Shown piece by piece: positions 47,057-56,081 of a stretch of DNA of 64,000 bases. Source of the stretch: Oscillatoriales cyanobacterium (GTDB lineage Bacteria > Cyanobacteriota > Cyanobacteriia > CACIAM-69d); the NCBI GenBank assembly GCA_004292515.1, contig RDXB01000058.1:1-64000 (forward strand), in the 5' to 3' direction. Under the pieces are notes generated by a model. It ran no database searches. It saw nothing but the letters and a program-made list of their open reading frames with translations, and was not told where the DNA came from. The translations under genes were made by a program, and so were the position numbers. Numbering within the stretch: position 1 is the stretch's first letter; each line of letters starts with the position of its first letter.

Positions 47057-47608
47057 ATGCTGTTCGCTGCTTTCGATCGCCTCTGGTCGCCTCTGTCGCG
47101 TTTGACACTCCAGAGCTGGGTTTGGTTGGGAGCCGCTATCCTCAGCACAGCCCTGACCTTGGCCGGCAACGTGGCCCCCGCCTGGGCTGCTAGTTCCGCC
47201 GCCATTCGTGCCTACGATGACGCTGAGGTGCAAACCCGTAATTTTGCCGGTCAAGATCTCCGCCGCGCTGAGTTTGCCAGTGAAAACCTCAGTGGCGCTG
47301 ATTTTCACGGGGCTGATTTGCGCGGCGCGGTTTTCAACGGCACTAGTCTCACCGATGCCAATCTCAGTGGCGTAGACTTCAGCAACGGCATTGGTTATCT
47401 CAGCAGCTTCAATGGCACTGACCTGACCAATACCGTGCTCTCTGATGCGATGTTGCTGCGATCGACCTTCAAAGGGGCCAAGATTGAGGGCGCAGATTTT
47501 AGCTATGCCGCCCTCGATCGGTTCCAAGCAGCCCAACTTTGTGAATATGCCAGCGGGACAAACCCCAAAACCGGGATCAGCACGCGCGACTCGCTGGAAT
47601 GCCCCTAA
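47057..47608 (+). CDS. Exported pentapeptide repeat protein (lumenal type)
   Basis: Protein of 183 residues. The ATG at 47057 gives a signal peptide: basic and hydrophobic region SWVWLGAAILSTALTLAG with a cleavage site after PAWA (AxA type). The mature protein has pentapeptide repeats at about 75-150 (DLRRAEFASENLSGADFHGA and following). It ends in a small Cys-containing cap (AQLCEYASGTNP...DSLECP), whose two Cys could form a disulfide. The layout matches thylakoid-lumen pentapeptide proteins of cyanobacteria and plants; lumen or periplasm is inferred. Confidence 0.88.
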   Translation: MLFAAFDRLWSPLSRLTLQSWVWLGAAILSTALTLAGNVAPAWAASSAAIRAYDDAEVQTRNFAGQDLRRAEFASENLSGADFHGADLRGAVFNGTSLTDANLSGVDFSNGIGYLSSFNGTDLTNTVLSDAMLLRSTFKGAKIEGADFSYAALDRFQAAQLCEYASGTNPKTGISTRDSLECP

Positions 47609-48245
47609 AGGCGATCAGCTTGCCACTCATCGGGTTCTCGAACAGCTACCCCCGATTCAGCACCATCCCCTAGACCCAATAGATCCAAGCCCCTCAAAGC
47701 GAGCCAGCCTGGCCATCTCGCCCATGATGCTGCATCATTCCGCAATGGCTAATGGCTATTGTCTGCGATCGCAATCCAAACGCTGCTCTGTAGCATGGCC
47801 AGGCGACTCAGGTTTAAGATAGAACCCAAGTTCAACCACTGCCCACCCAACGAACAACTTCCACTGGTGGATCTTGTCCGTTGCCAGGGTTAATTAACGG
47901 TTTCTGTCTACAGCTGCTGGTCAAGGATGCTGGATTGCTGGCTACCATCCAGCAAAAGCGGCTCTAAGCTGGAGCAATCGATCTGAACGTTTGATTGAAA
48001 CGTGGCCCTTGCCCAGCAAGTCTGGAATCAGACCTGACCAAGGCAAGGTGTAGACAAAAGGCGGCAGGCCCTGTCGTGTCAGCCTGTGGATGATGGGTCG
48101 GAGCGAACTTCTCCGCCATGAAGCAGGAAGTTTCCGATGAGCTACCGGTTAGCCAAGGTTCGTGAAACAAGAGCAGAAGAGTCCTTTGGTGGCTTCACTT
48201 AGGGTTTATATCGGACAGTCAGGCAAACCTATCGGGGGCAATGCG
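47609..48245. other. Spacer containing a TnpB relic
   Basis: No intact gene. The first 400 bp show nothing recognisable. A TnpB C-terminal relic is described separately at 48022-48165. The promoter of the HD-like gene would have to lie within or after that relic. Confidence 0.45.
48022..48165 (+). pseudogene. Relic of a TnpB (IS605/IS1341-type) C-terminus
   Basis: One plus-strand frame reads RQKAAGPVVSACG, then a TGA stop, then WVGANFSAMKQEVSDELPV and a final stop. The pair AAGxxVSACG and MKQE, about 15 residues apart, is the hallmark of the end of cyanobacterial TnpB proteins. The rest of the gene and its zinc-finger part are not found upstream, so this is a degraded remnant with an in-frame stop. 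The nucleotide text CCATGAAGCAGGAAG is also typical of such element ends. Confidence 0.55.
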
Positions 48246-49637
48246 ATGAGCCGGGAACGCGATCGAGCAGAGTGCCTAGAGAAGCTCTCATGGGCCACTC
48301 AGGCAGCCGGAGTGGGAGTGGATGGTGCGCCGCTCGACAAGATTGCTGCCACGATCGTGCAGACAATGACCGGCCCGTGGCGCTATTTCCACACACCAGA
48401 ACATATTTTTGAGGTGGGTGGTTACGAAGACCCGATCGAGGTGTTGTCGGCCCTGTTCCACGATTTGGTTTATGTGCAGGTCGATCGCAGTGTCAATTTC
48501 AACCTCAGCTACTACATCACGCCCTTTGTGCGGGAGGAAGGCGAGGCCCTGATCATCCGCGATCGCTTCGAGCTACCGGCCCATGATCTGACCCTGGAAC
48601 TGGTCACCGATATTTTTGGCTTTGAGCCGGGGCAAACCCTCTCGCCCTATGCGGGCATGAATGAGTATCTGAGCGCCCTCTCAGCGGGCAAGATCCTCGA
48701 AGCATTTGCATCCCTGAGTCTGATTGCCCAGGTCGCCGCTTGCATTGAGGGTACAATCCCGTTTCGAGCCAAGAGTCCTGATGGACTGAGCAACTGTGAA
48801 ATTTTGTTCCAGCGTTTGCAAGCGGCCAACGATAAATATGATCTCGGCTTGGATGAGGCGCTGATCGAAAAAACCGTTAAGCGATCGGTGCGCCTGGCCA
48901 ACCGAGATGTGGGTAGCTTTGCCAACCCCAGCGCCGCCCGCTTTTTGGATAACACCTGGAGCCTGTTGCCGGAAACCAACCACAACCTGAAGTTCTCCAC
49001 CTCCTACACGGTCTATCAATACCGGGTGGCGCTGCAAAAAATGGAAGGCTTCATGAATTCCTTGCAGCCAGAGCGGATCTTTCACCAGTTCCGAGGTGAA
49101 CCCGATGATGCCACCTTCAACGCGCTGGTAGACCAGGCCCGCAACAACCTAGACATTGGGCGGCTCTATCTGGGCACGAAGTTGTTTACGATCGCCTTCC
49201 TAGAAGCGCTGTCAATGCGGTTTGGCAAGGATATTCCCCTGTCGATGCTGATGGGTGAAATGCCGAGCGAAGGGTTCAATGTGTCGTCCTTGGCGGACTT
49301 TTTGCCGGAACTGGAGCATATCTACCGTCCGCGCAACACGATCGAGGAAGAAGTCCTGACCCTGGTGGAAGTGGGTCGCTTGCAGGACTTTGACTATGAC
49401 ATCAAGAACTCGCCCCTGACGACCTACATGGTCAAGGCCATGGGGTATGACGAAATGTCACGCTTGCGCGATCGCGGTAAGGCGTTTTTTGCCGGTGAGT
49501 TGTCGGCAGAAGCCTTCATTGCTGAATGTCCCCAAAAGATCGTTGGGGACGTGACGGAGGGACTGGGCAAGCTGTTCGACAGTCGCAAGTCGGCCCTCAG
49601 TGGTAGCAAATTGTTGGCGGCTGAGGTTTCGGCTTAG
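48246..49637 (+). CDS. HD-like domain protein of unknown function
   Basis: Protein of 463 residues from the ATG at 48246; a GTG in frame at 48162 would add 28 residues partly coded by the TnpB relic. Near residues 45-80 the text WRYFHTPEHIFEV...LSALFHDLVYV has the His...His-Asp arrangement of HD-superfamily metal phosphohydrolases. The remaining 350 residues are mostly helical and match nothing I recognise. No signal peptide or membrane helix. Conservation within cyanobacteria seems likely from its regular composition but cannot be checked here. Confidence 0.8.
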   Translation: MSRERDRAECLEKLSWATQAAGVGVDGAPLDKIAATIVQTMTGPWRYFHTPEHIFEVGGYEDPIEVLSALFHDLVYVQVDRSVNFNLSYYITPFVREEGEALIIRDRFELPAHDLTLELVTDIFGFEPGQTLSPYAGMNEYLSALSAGKILEAFASLSLIAQVAACIEGTIPFRAKSPDGLSNCEILFQRLQAANDKYDLGLDEALIEKTVKRSVRLANRDVGSFANPSAARFLDNTWSLLPETNHNLKFSTSYTVYQYRVALQKMEGFMNSLQPERIFHQFRGEPDDATFNALVDQARNNLDIGRLYLGTKLFTIAFLEALSMRFGKDIPLSMLMGEMPSEGFNVSSLADFLPELEHIYRPRNTIEEEVLTLVEVGRLQDFDYDIKNSPLTTYMVKAMGYDEMSRLRDRGKAFFAGELSAEAFIAECPQKIVGDVTEGLGKLFDSRKSALSGSKLLAAEVSA

Positions 49638-49797
49638 GGTCGGTTTGGGCTGGGTCAGGGGTCTCGGTTCGGTTAGGGGTGGTGGCAGGGCCTTTCCAAT
49701 TCGCTCTACTATTTAGAAGCGGTTTCGGCCGGCCGAGCGATCGGCCAGGGATTCCCAGCCGATCGCCCTCCCCACCCCGTTTGAGTAACCGTCGCGC

Positions 49798-52506
49798 GTG
49801 ACTGTTTCCCCCATTTCACCCCAAGCTGGCTCACCGATGGCGGGCCAAGGGCCGGCTCCAGCCGATGTGTTTGGCTTTGCGCTCGATCGCTTTCAACTGG
49901 AGGCGATCGAAGCCCTGAACGCGAGCAAATCCGTGGTGGTTTGCGCCCCCACCGGTTCCGGCAAAACCCTGGTGGGTGAATATGCCATCTACCGCGCCCT
50001 CAGCCAGGGCAAGCGAGTGTTTTACACCACACCGCTGAAAGCCCTCTCCAATCAAAAATTCCGCGACTTCAAAGAGCAGTTTGGCGAAGACCAGGCGGGC
50101 TTGCTGACGGGGGATGTGTCGATTAACCGCGATGCGCCCGTGGTGGTGATGACCACTGAAATTTTCCGGAATATGCTCTACGGCACTCCGATCGGGCAAA
50201 TCGGCACTTCGATGACCGATGTGCAGGCGGTGGTGCTCGATGAATGCCACTACATGAACGATTCCCAGCGCGGCACGGTCTGGGAAGAGTCGATCATCTA
50301 TTGCCCCTTTGAAATTCAGTTGGTGGCCCTGTCGGCCACGGTGGCCAACAGCCAACAACTGACGGACTGGCTGAACTACGTCCATGGCCCCACGGAGCTG
50401 ATCTACTCCGACTTTCGGCCCGTGCCCCTGCGGTTCCACTTCGGCAACTACAAAGGCTTGTTTCCGCTGCTGGATGAGGAGGCCAAACGGCTCCACCCGC
50501 AGTTCAAAACCGAACGCCGCAACCGCCGCAAACCGCGCGATCAAGTACGGCGAGATCTGCGGGCCGAAACACCCGATATTCCCTTTGTGCTGGCCCAGCT
50601 CCAGCAGCGGGATATGCTCCCGGCGATTTATTTCATCTTTAGCCGTCGGGGGTGCGATCGCGCCGTCACCAACGCTTCAAGTTTGTCGCTGGTGTCCGAT
50701 CGCGAAGCCGCCCAGCTCAAGCCACGGATTGACAGCTTTTTAGCCAAGAACCCGGGAGCCGCCCGCGATGGCCAATTGGCGGCCCTCTATCGCGGGATCG
50801 CGGCTCACCATGCTGGCATTTTGCCCGCCTGGAAAAGCCTGGTGGAAGAGCTATTTCAAGATGGCCTGATCAAGGTGGTATTTGCCACCGAAACCCTGGC
50901 GGCGGGGATCAACATGCCCGCGCGGACTACAGTGATCTCCAGCTTGTCGAAGCGCACAGACGACGGCCATCGCATGTTGCGGCCTTCCGAGTTCTTGCAG
51001 ATGGCGGGGCGAGCCGGGCGGCGGGGCAAGGATGTGCAGGGCTATGTGGTGACGCTGCAAACGCCCTTTGAAGGGGCTAAGGAGTCGGCCCACCTGGCTA
51101 CGGCTGAACCGGATCCGCTGGCCAGTCGCTTCACGCCGACCTATGGGATGGTGTTGAACCTGCTGCAAACCCATTCCCTGACGGAAGCCCGCAGCTTGAT
51201 TGAGCGCAGTTTTGGGCAATACCTATCGACCATCCATCTGATTCCCTATCAGCAGGAGGTGGAATCGCTGGAGGCGGAGATCGATCGCCTGCGGGCCCAA
51301 ACGGCCGAGGTGGATCTGGATCAAGTGGCGGAATATGAAAAGCTGAATCAGCGCCTAAAGGCCGAAGATCGGCTGTTGCGAACCTTGCAGGAACAGGCTG
51401 ATGTGGTGCGGGGCAAGGATTTGGCTCCGGCCCTACAGTTTGCGGTGGCGGGGACGGTGCTGTCCTTAAAAGGCCCGTCGATCTCCGTTCAGGAACCGTT
51501 GCCGGCAGTGTTGGTGCTGAAGGTGGCGGGGTCGGGGCGGTTCCCCTACCTGCTTTGCTTGGGTGCTGACAATGCTTGGTATGTGGTCAAAACCGAAGAT
51601 GTGGCGGGGTTGTATGGGGAGTTTCCGCGCATTGCGGCGGTCGATCGCCTAGAGCCGCCTGTGGCTTTGGCGTTGCGACCGGGCCAGTCCTTGGCGGGTG
51701 ACGAGGAAACCTTGGCGATCGTCCGGCGGATTCCGGAGTTGCCCGATCCCGAAGATGCGCCGGAAGTGATTGAACAGCGCGATCGCCGGGATGCGGTGGC
51801 GGCTCTGTTGGCGGATCACCCGGTCTCCCAATGGACGAATCGCAAACACCTGTTTAAGGCGTTGCACAATCTTGATGAAATGGAAGCCCTGCTAGCCGAT
51901 CAGCGATCGCAGTTGGGTCAAATGTCCGAGCGCTATTGGCAGGAGTTCGTCAACCTGATCGAGATCTTGCAATATTTCAATTGCCTCGATGACAACCACC
52001 AACCCACGGAACTGGGCCAGGCGATCGCCACCCTCCGAGGTGAAAACGAGTTGTGGTTGGGGCTGTCCCTGATGTCTGGGGAGTTCGACCATCTGGAGCC
52101 AGCCCCGTTGGCGGCGGCCTGTGCGGCCCTGCTGCTCGAAGAACCCCGCCCTGATACTTGGACGGAAGCTTTGCCCAGCGAGGGGGTGTTGGCCGCCTTG
52201 AATCACCTGGGCGACCAGCGGCGGGAACTGTTTAAGGTGCAACGGCGCTATCGGGTGGCGCTGCCCATCTGCCTAGAAGAAGAGTTGATCGGGTTGGTGG
52301 AGCAGTGGGCTTCGGGGACGGAGTGGGCGGACTTGGTGGCGCGGACTAGCTTGGATGATGGGGATGTGGTGCGGATGATGCGACGGACGCTGGATTTGTT
52401 GTCCCAGGCGATCCATGTGCCCTACCTGTCGAGCGAGTTGAAGAATCGTGCCAGCGATGCCCGGGCTATGCTCGATCGCTTCCCAGTGTCGGAAACGGTG
52501 GATTAG
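49798..52506 (+). CDS. Ski2-like DExH-box RNA helicase
   Basis: Superfamily 2 helicase of 902 residues. Walker A is APTGSGKT at about 50-57. Motif Ib region text is TTPLKALSNQKFRDF, motif II is DECHYM, motif III is LSATVAN, motif V is GINMPARTTV and motif VI is QMAGRAGRRG. A long C-terminal part with helical and DSHCT-like sections follows. These features place it with Ski2/Mtr4-type RNA helicases. The start is a GTG at 49798 after a spacer with no better ATG. A NurA-domain gene follows on the same strand 58 bp after the stop, so an operon is likely. Confidence 0.92.
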   Translation: MTVSPISPQAGSPMAGQGPAPADVFGFALDRFQLEAIEALNASKSVVVCAPTGSGKTLVGEYAIYRALSQGKRVFYTTPLKALSNQKFRDFKEQFGEDQAGLLTGDVSINRDAPVVVMTTEIFRNMLYGTPIGQIGTSMTDVQAVVLDECHYMNDSQRGTVWEESIIYCPFEIQLVALSATVANSQQLTDWLNYVHGPTELIYSDFRPVPLRFHFGNYKGLFPLLDEEAKRLHPQFKTERRNRRKPRDQVRRDLRAETPDIPFVLAQLQQRDMLPAIYFIFSRRGCDRAVTNASSLSLVSDREAAQLKPRIDSFLAKNPGAARDGQLAALYRGIAAHHAGILPAWKSLVEELFQDGLIKVVFATETLAAGINMPARTTVISSLSKRTDDGHRMLRPSEFLQMAGRAGRRGKDVQGYVVTLQTPFEGAKESAHLATAEPDPLASRFTPTYGMVLNLLQTHSLTEARSLIERSFGQYLSTIHLIPYQQEVESLEAEIDRLRAQTAEVDLDQVAEYEKLNQRLKAEDRLLRTLQEQADVVRGKDLAPALQFAVAGTVLSLKGPSISVQEPLPAVLVLKVAGSGRFPYLLCLGADNAWYVVKTEDVAGLYGEFPRIAAVDRLEPPVALALRPGQSLAGDEETLAIVRRIPELPDPEDAPEVIEQRDRRDAVAALLADHPVSQWTNRKHLFKALHNLDEMEALLADQRSQLGQMSERYWQEFVNLIEILQYFNCLDDNHQPTELGQAIATLRGENELWLGLSLMSGEFDHLEPAPLAAACAALLLEEPRPDTWTEALPSEGVLAALNHLGDQRRELFKVQRRYRVALPICLEEELIGLVEQWASGTEWADLVARTSLDDGDVVRMMRRTLDLLSQAIHVPYLSSELKNRASDARAMLDRFPVSETVD

Positions 52507-52551
52507 GGATTTAGGGATCAAGTGGATTAGCCCAATTGAACAGAGCCAACC

Positions 52552-52556
52552 AGGAG
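52552..52556 (+). promoter_or_regulatory. Ribosome binding site of the NurA gene
   Basis: AGGAG lies 8 nt before the GTG at 52565 and decides for that start over in-frame codons further upstream, which lie inside the helicase gene. Confidence 0.8.
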
Positions 52557-52564
52557 CCGCGATC

Positions 52565-53767
52565 GTGCTGGATTTGGTGAAGCTGGCCAAGCAAATGCAG
52601 GGGATGGGTCAACAGCTCACCCAAGAGTCCCAAGCGGCCCGCCAGCGCTTGGCCCTGGCCCAGGAGCTGTTGACTCAGGTGCAGGCGGAACAGGCCCAGT
52701 GGGTGGCCCAGTTGCAGCAATGGCGCGATCGCCTGGAATTTGTGGCGGCCGAGCCAGTGGAACCCCTGACCACCCGCCAGCCGATCGCCCCGGCCCCGGA
52801 AGCCCACAGCCTGATCGCCACCGACGGCTCCCAAATTGCCCCCAGCCACCACGAAATCGCCTACTGTTATTTGCTGAACACCGGGCGCGTGGCCTTGCAC
52901 TACGGCCAAACCCGTTACCCGTTGCTGGATAGCCTGCCGGAGATTTTCTACAAGCCCGAGGATCTCTACATTTCTCGGCAGTGGGGAATCACCACCGAAG
53001 ACTGGATGGGCCACCGCCGCACCGTGGCCGAAGCCGAGGCCCTGGCCGACTTGGGCACTGACCTGGCCCACAGCATCACCACCGGCAACCGCAAAGACGC
53101 GCCACCGACTTTGGCCATGGTCGATGGTTCGCTGATCTATTGGTTTCTCGATCGAATGCCTGGCCCGGCCGTGGAGCGGATTTTGCCGCCGATTTTGGCC
53201 GCTTGGGAGCGGTTGCGGCTGGCGGGGATTCCCTTGGTTAGCTACCTGAGCGCTCCCCGTAGTGGCGAGGCGGCCAACTTTTTGCGCCTAAAAACCTGCA
53301 CCCAGCTCACGCCTGACTGCAAAACCCACTGTGTTGGTCAGGCGGACTCGGCCCCTTGCAATCGCCTGAAACCGTTGCGGGATACGGCATTGTGGTCAGC
53401 CATGCTGTCGGTGGGAGAGCGGGGGGCCCTGTGGCGATCAAATGCGCGGATTTTGGATGACTATGGCCGCCACCGGGTCTACTTTTGCTATTTGCACGTG
53501 GGGCCGGAGGTGGCGCGGGTGGAGCTGCCCGAGTGGGTGGCCGGTGATGCGGCCCAGCTCGATCGCGCCCTTAGCTTGGTGCTCAGTCAGGTGCAAAAGG
53601 GCTATGGCTACCCGATCGCCCTGGCCGAGGCCCACAACCAAGCGGTGGTTAGAGGGAGCGATCGGGCCCGGTTCTTTTCCCTGTTGGAGCGCGAAATGGT
53701 GAAAGCCGGCCTGCGCCACATCGGCACATCCTACAAAGAAGCCCGCAAACGCAACAGCATCGCCTAA
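52565..53767 (+). CDS. NurA-domain nuclease
   Basis: Protein of 400 residues. A coiled coil at about 1-55 (LAKQMQGMGQQLTQESQAAR) precedes the NurA domain. Catalytic-type acidic residues lie in LIATDGSQIAPS and MVDGSLIYWFLD, with a later DDYGRHRVYF. NurA proteins are 5'-3' nucleases that in archaea work with the HerA ATPase in end resection. No HerA is present here; the partner in this operon is a Ski2-like helicase. GTG start with a clear AGGAG in front. The nuclease assignment rests on the motif pattern. Confidence 0.88.
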   Translation: MLDLVKLAKQMQGMGQQLTQESQAARQRLALAQELLTQVQAEQAQWVAQLQQWRDRLEFVAAEPVEPLTTRQPIAPAPEAHSLIATDGSQIAPSHHEIAYCYLLNTGRVALHYGQTRYPLLDSLPEIFYKPEDLYISRQWGITTEDWMGHRRTVAEAEALADLGTDLAHSITTGNRKDAPPTLAMVDGSLIYWFLDRMPGPAVERILPPILAAWERLRLAGIPLVSYLSAPRSGEAANFLRLKTCTQLTPDCKTHCVGQADSAPCNRLKPLRDTALWSAMLSVGERGALWRSNARILDDYGRHRVYFCYLHVGPEVARVELPEWVAGDAAQLDRALSLVLSQVQKGYGYPIALAEAHNQAVVRGSDRARFFSLLEREMVKAGLRHIGTSYKEARKRNSIA

Positions 53768-53796
53768 AGTCCCGCCAACACCGGCAGACAAGGGGC

Positions 53797-53912
53797 TGAG
53801 GGTCTGTCATCATTGCCTGGGGTCAAGCTGAGACGATTGATTTTCCTCGCCCCAATCGCCGTAACAAGGGGCTTAAGCCCCTTGCTCCCGGGCGATTTGA
53901 CGACAGGCCCTA
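53797..53912. mobile_element. R2 element, copy 2 (reverse orientation)
   Basis: The left end TGAGGGTCTGTCATCATT and the right end ATTTGACGACAGGCCCTAA are inverted to each other. The interior has TGGGGTCAAGCTGAGACG, TTGATTTTCC and the intact palindrome CAAGGGGCTTAAGCCCCTTG. It is shortened on the right compared with copy 1. Confidence 0.75.
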
Positions 53913-54042
53913 AGCCCCTTGCTCCCAACCATGCCACCCAGTCCCAATTCGGTTGCGGTGGTATTAGGGTTTTGGGCGATTTGACGACAGGCCCTAAGCC
54001 CCTTGCTCCCAACCATGCCACCCAGTCCCAATTCGGTTGCGG
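53890..54042. repeat. Perfect 69-bp direct duplication at an R2 end
   Basis: 53890-53958 and 53974-54042 are identical over 69 bp, separated by 15 bp. The unit begins GGGCGATTTGACGACAGG, so it includes the R2 right terminus plus flanking DNA ending CCCAATTCGGTTGCGG. The perfect identity indicates a recent event. Confidence 0.92.
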
Positions 54043-54050
54043 AGACCGCG

Positions 54051-55850
54051 TCACGATTGCTGACTCAACGGGGGCAACTCGCCCAAAATTCGGAACCGCA
54101 CATGGTTGAGGGCCAAGTCGCCCACCTTCAGTTCTGACAAACCCGCTAAGGATTGGCCGCCCACTGTTACCCCTTGGAAGCGCGATCCCTTGGCGATTTC
54201 CACATGGTTCCAGGGTAGAGCCATGAAATAGCGCGTGGGATAGGGGCCACCCTCTTGCACATCGTCGGGGTTCGACTCCATCGGAATCCAACCAAAGCCG
54301 GGGATGAAAAACTCCAGCCACACGTGGTTGTAGTCGGGATAGAGCGCCACTTGGGTGCGATCGCCCGGTTGGGGGCACTTGTAGCGGCCCACCGTGCGCG
54401 TCGCGATCCCATTCAACCGACAGAGCGCCAACAACAACCCCACGTATTCCCCACAGCAGCCATAGCCCCGCTCCAACACCGCGTCCGGCGGCTCAATGCT
54501 GCGGCGGATGCGGTAGGCCAGGCGATCGTAGACATAGTTACGGATCGAGAGCATTTGTCGCAGCAGGTTGGTTTCGCTGCCGATCGCCTCCCGGGCCGCC
54601 TGCTGCACGGTGGGCTTGTCCATCGCCAGGTCGTCGTTATCGACCAAGTAGCGATCGCGATACTCCTCCGGCATGGCCGGCAACCGCTCCACATCCGGCG
54701 GGGTCAGTTGGTAGCGAATGCCCCGCAAATCAATGATCGCGCGCCAACCAAACAGCCGTCCTTCGCCCGCTTGGATTGTCCCCAACTTAAACACGGCCAT
54801 CCGCTGACCATCGGGCAGGGTTTCAATCTCAAAGGGCACACCCACGGGTTCCACCGATCGCACCGTTTGTCGATCAGTATCGGCGGGCAGGGCGATCCGC
54901 CATTCCAGGGCGTTCAGCAGGGTGAAGTCCACGCCTTCGAGGGGTGAAATCTCTTCCACATAGAACATTTCCACCCGATAGCCATTGGAAAGGGCATAGC
55001 CGCGATCGGGATAGAAACCATAGTCCAAGGGGCCGATCGTCACGCGATCGCGAAAGGCCACCTGCAACGGGTCGGGATCGTTGGGATTGTCGCGAATATA
55101 GGGTTCTTCCCCCGAGTAGGCTACCCACAGCGTCCCCTCGGGATCAAAAGCCAGGGCCGTGGGCGATTCGTAGGGTGTGAGCACACTGAAATTCATTAAC
55201 CCCGTGGCTCGATCAAGACAATAGACCGTCTGTTCGAGCCGATCGCACACCCACAGGGCCTCACTGGTGGCCACCAAATTTTCTAGGCCAATGCCCGGCG
55301 CGTAGAAGCGGGTAATTTCCTGACCCGTTTGCAGATCCAGCACGTAGATGCAGCCGGCCCGCTCCGAAGACACGTAGAGGGTCGATCGATAAATCGCGAT
55401 CCCCTCGATCCAGTCAGGCATTTGGTGCAGCACTTTCGGTTGCCACTCGCCCCAATGGCAGTAGCAAACATCGCGATCGCGTGCAAACCAGACGCTGGGT
55501 GCTGTGCCCCCATCCATCGGCGGCCCGATCGCCAGGCCGATCGTGTCCAGAAACTCACCAACTTGGTGGTTGTTGAGCACCTCGCAAACATCGGTGGCTA
55601 GGTCGATCCGCAGCAGATGTCCCCGCGCCGCATCCAGGGCGATCGCTGCTCCCTCATGAAACGCCAACCCCCGCAAGGCATAGGCTCCCAACGGCCGACA
55701 AAGCCGCACCGGGCGATCAACCTCTCGGCGATCGGCACTGGCTTCCCCAACTTCGGACTTCGATTCCAGCGATTCTGTCGATTTCATTGCAGTGGGGGAC
55801 TCCAGCCGGCCTGACGAGCGAAACGGCGACTTGCGAAATTTGGCAGCCAC
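54051..55850 (-). CDS. Beta-propeller plus transglutaminase-like protein
   Basis: Protein of 599 residues. After a polar 55-residue N-terminus, residues about 60-260 form NHL/SMP30-like propeller repeats (LYVSSERAGCIYVLDLQTGQ, ALWVCDRLEQTVYCLDRATG, LAFDPEGTLWVAYSG). A middle beta-rich part follows. The C-terminal transglutaminase-like domain is at about 440-560: catalytic Cys in GYGCCGEYVGLLLALCR, His in DYNHVWLEFF and Asp in PMESNPDD. Such domains are usually cysteine peptidases or amidases. No signal peptide. Substrate is unknown. The Cys-His-Asp triad appears intact. Confidence 0.88.
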   Translation of the reverse strand: MAAKFRKSPFRSSGRLESPTAMKSTESLESKSEVGEASADRREVDRPVRLCRPLGAYALRGLAFHEGAAIALDAARGHLLRIDLATDVCEVLNNHQVGEFLDTIGLAIGPPMDGGTAPSVWFARDRDVCYCHWGEWQPKVLHQMPDWIEGIAIYRSTLYVSSERAGCIYVLDLQTGQEITRFYAPGIGLENLVATSEALWVCDRLEQTVYCLDRATGLMNFSVLTPYESPTALAFDPEGTLWVAYSGEEPYIRDNPNDPDPLQVAFRDRVTIGPLDYGFYPDRGYALSNGYRVEMFYVEEISPLEGVDFTLLNALEWRIALPADTDRQTVRSVEPVGVPFEIETLPDGQRMAVFKLGTIQAGEGRLFGWRAIIDLRGIRYQLTPPDVERLPAMPEEYRDRYLVDNDDLAMDKPTVQQAAREAIGSETNLLRQMLSIRNYVYDRLAYRIRRSIEPPDAVLERGYGCCGEYVGLLLALCRLNGIATRTVGRYKCPQPGDRTQVALYPDYNHVWLEFFIPGFGWIPMESNPDDVQEGGPYPTRYFMALPWNHVEIAKGSRFQGVTVGGQSLAGLSELKVGDLALNHVRFRILGELPPLSQQS

Positions 55851-56081
55851 GGGGTTTAGAAAATTGAGGATTCAGCATCCTGGCAGCGGTCTGAGGATTT
55901 GATCAACTACTGCCCTAACCGCTTGTAGGATAACGCGCGGTCGGAAACTGTATCAATTGCGCCATCTATCACAATCTCAACCCAATTCCAAGAGTTTTGA
56001 TTGCCTTGAGCCACTGGTGCTACAGCCAAGATTTTGATGGGAAGCGGATTAAGAATCAACTTTGGTTGTTCAGATCGCCTT

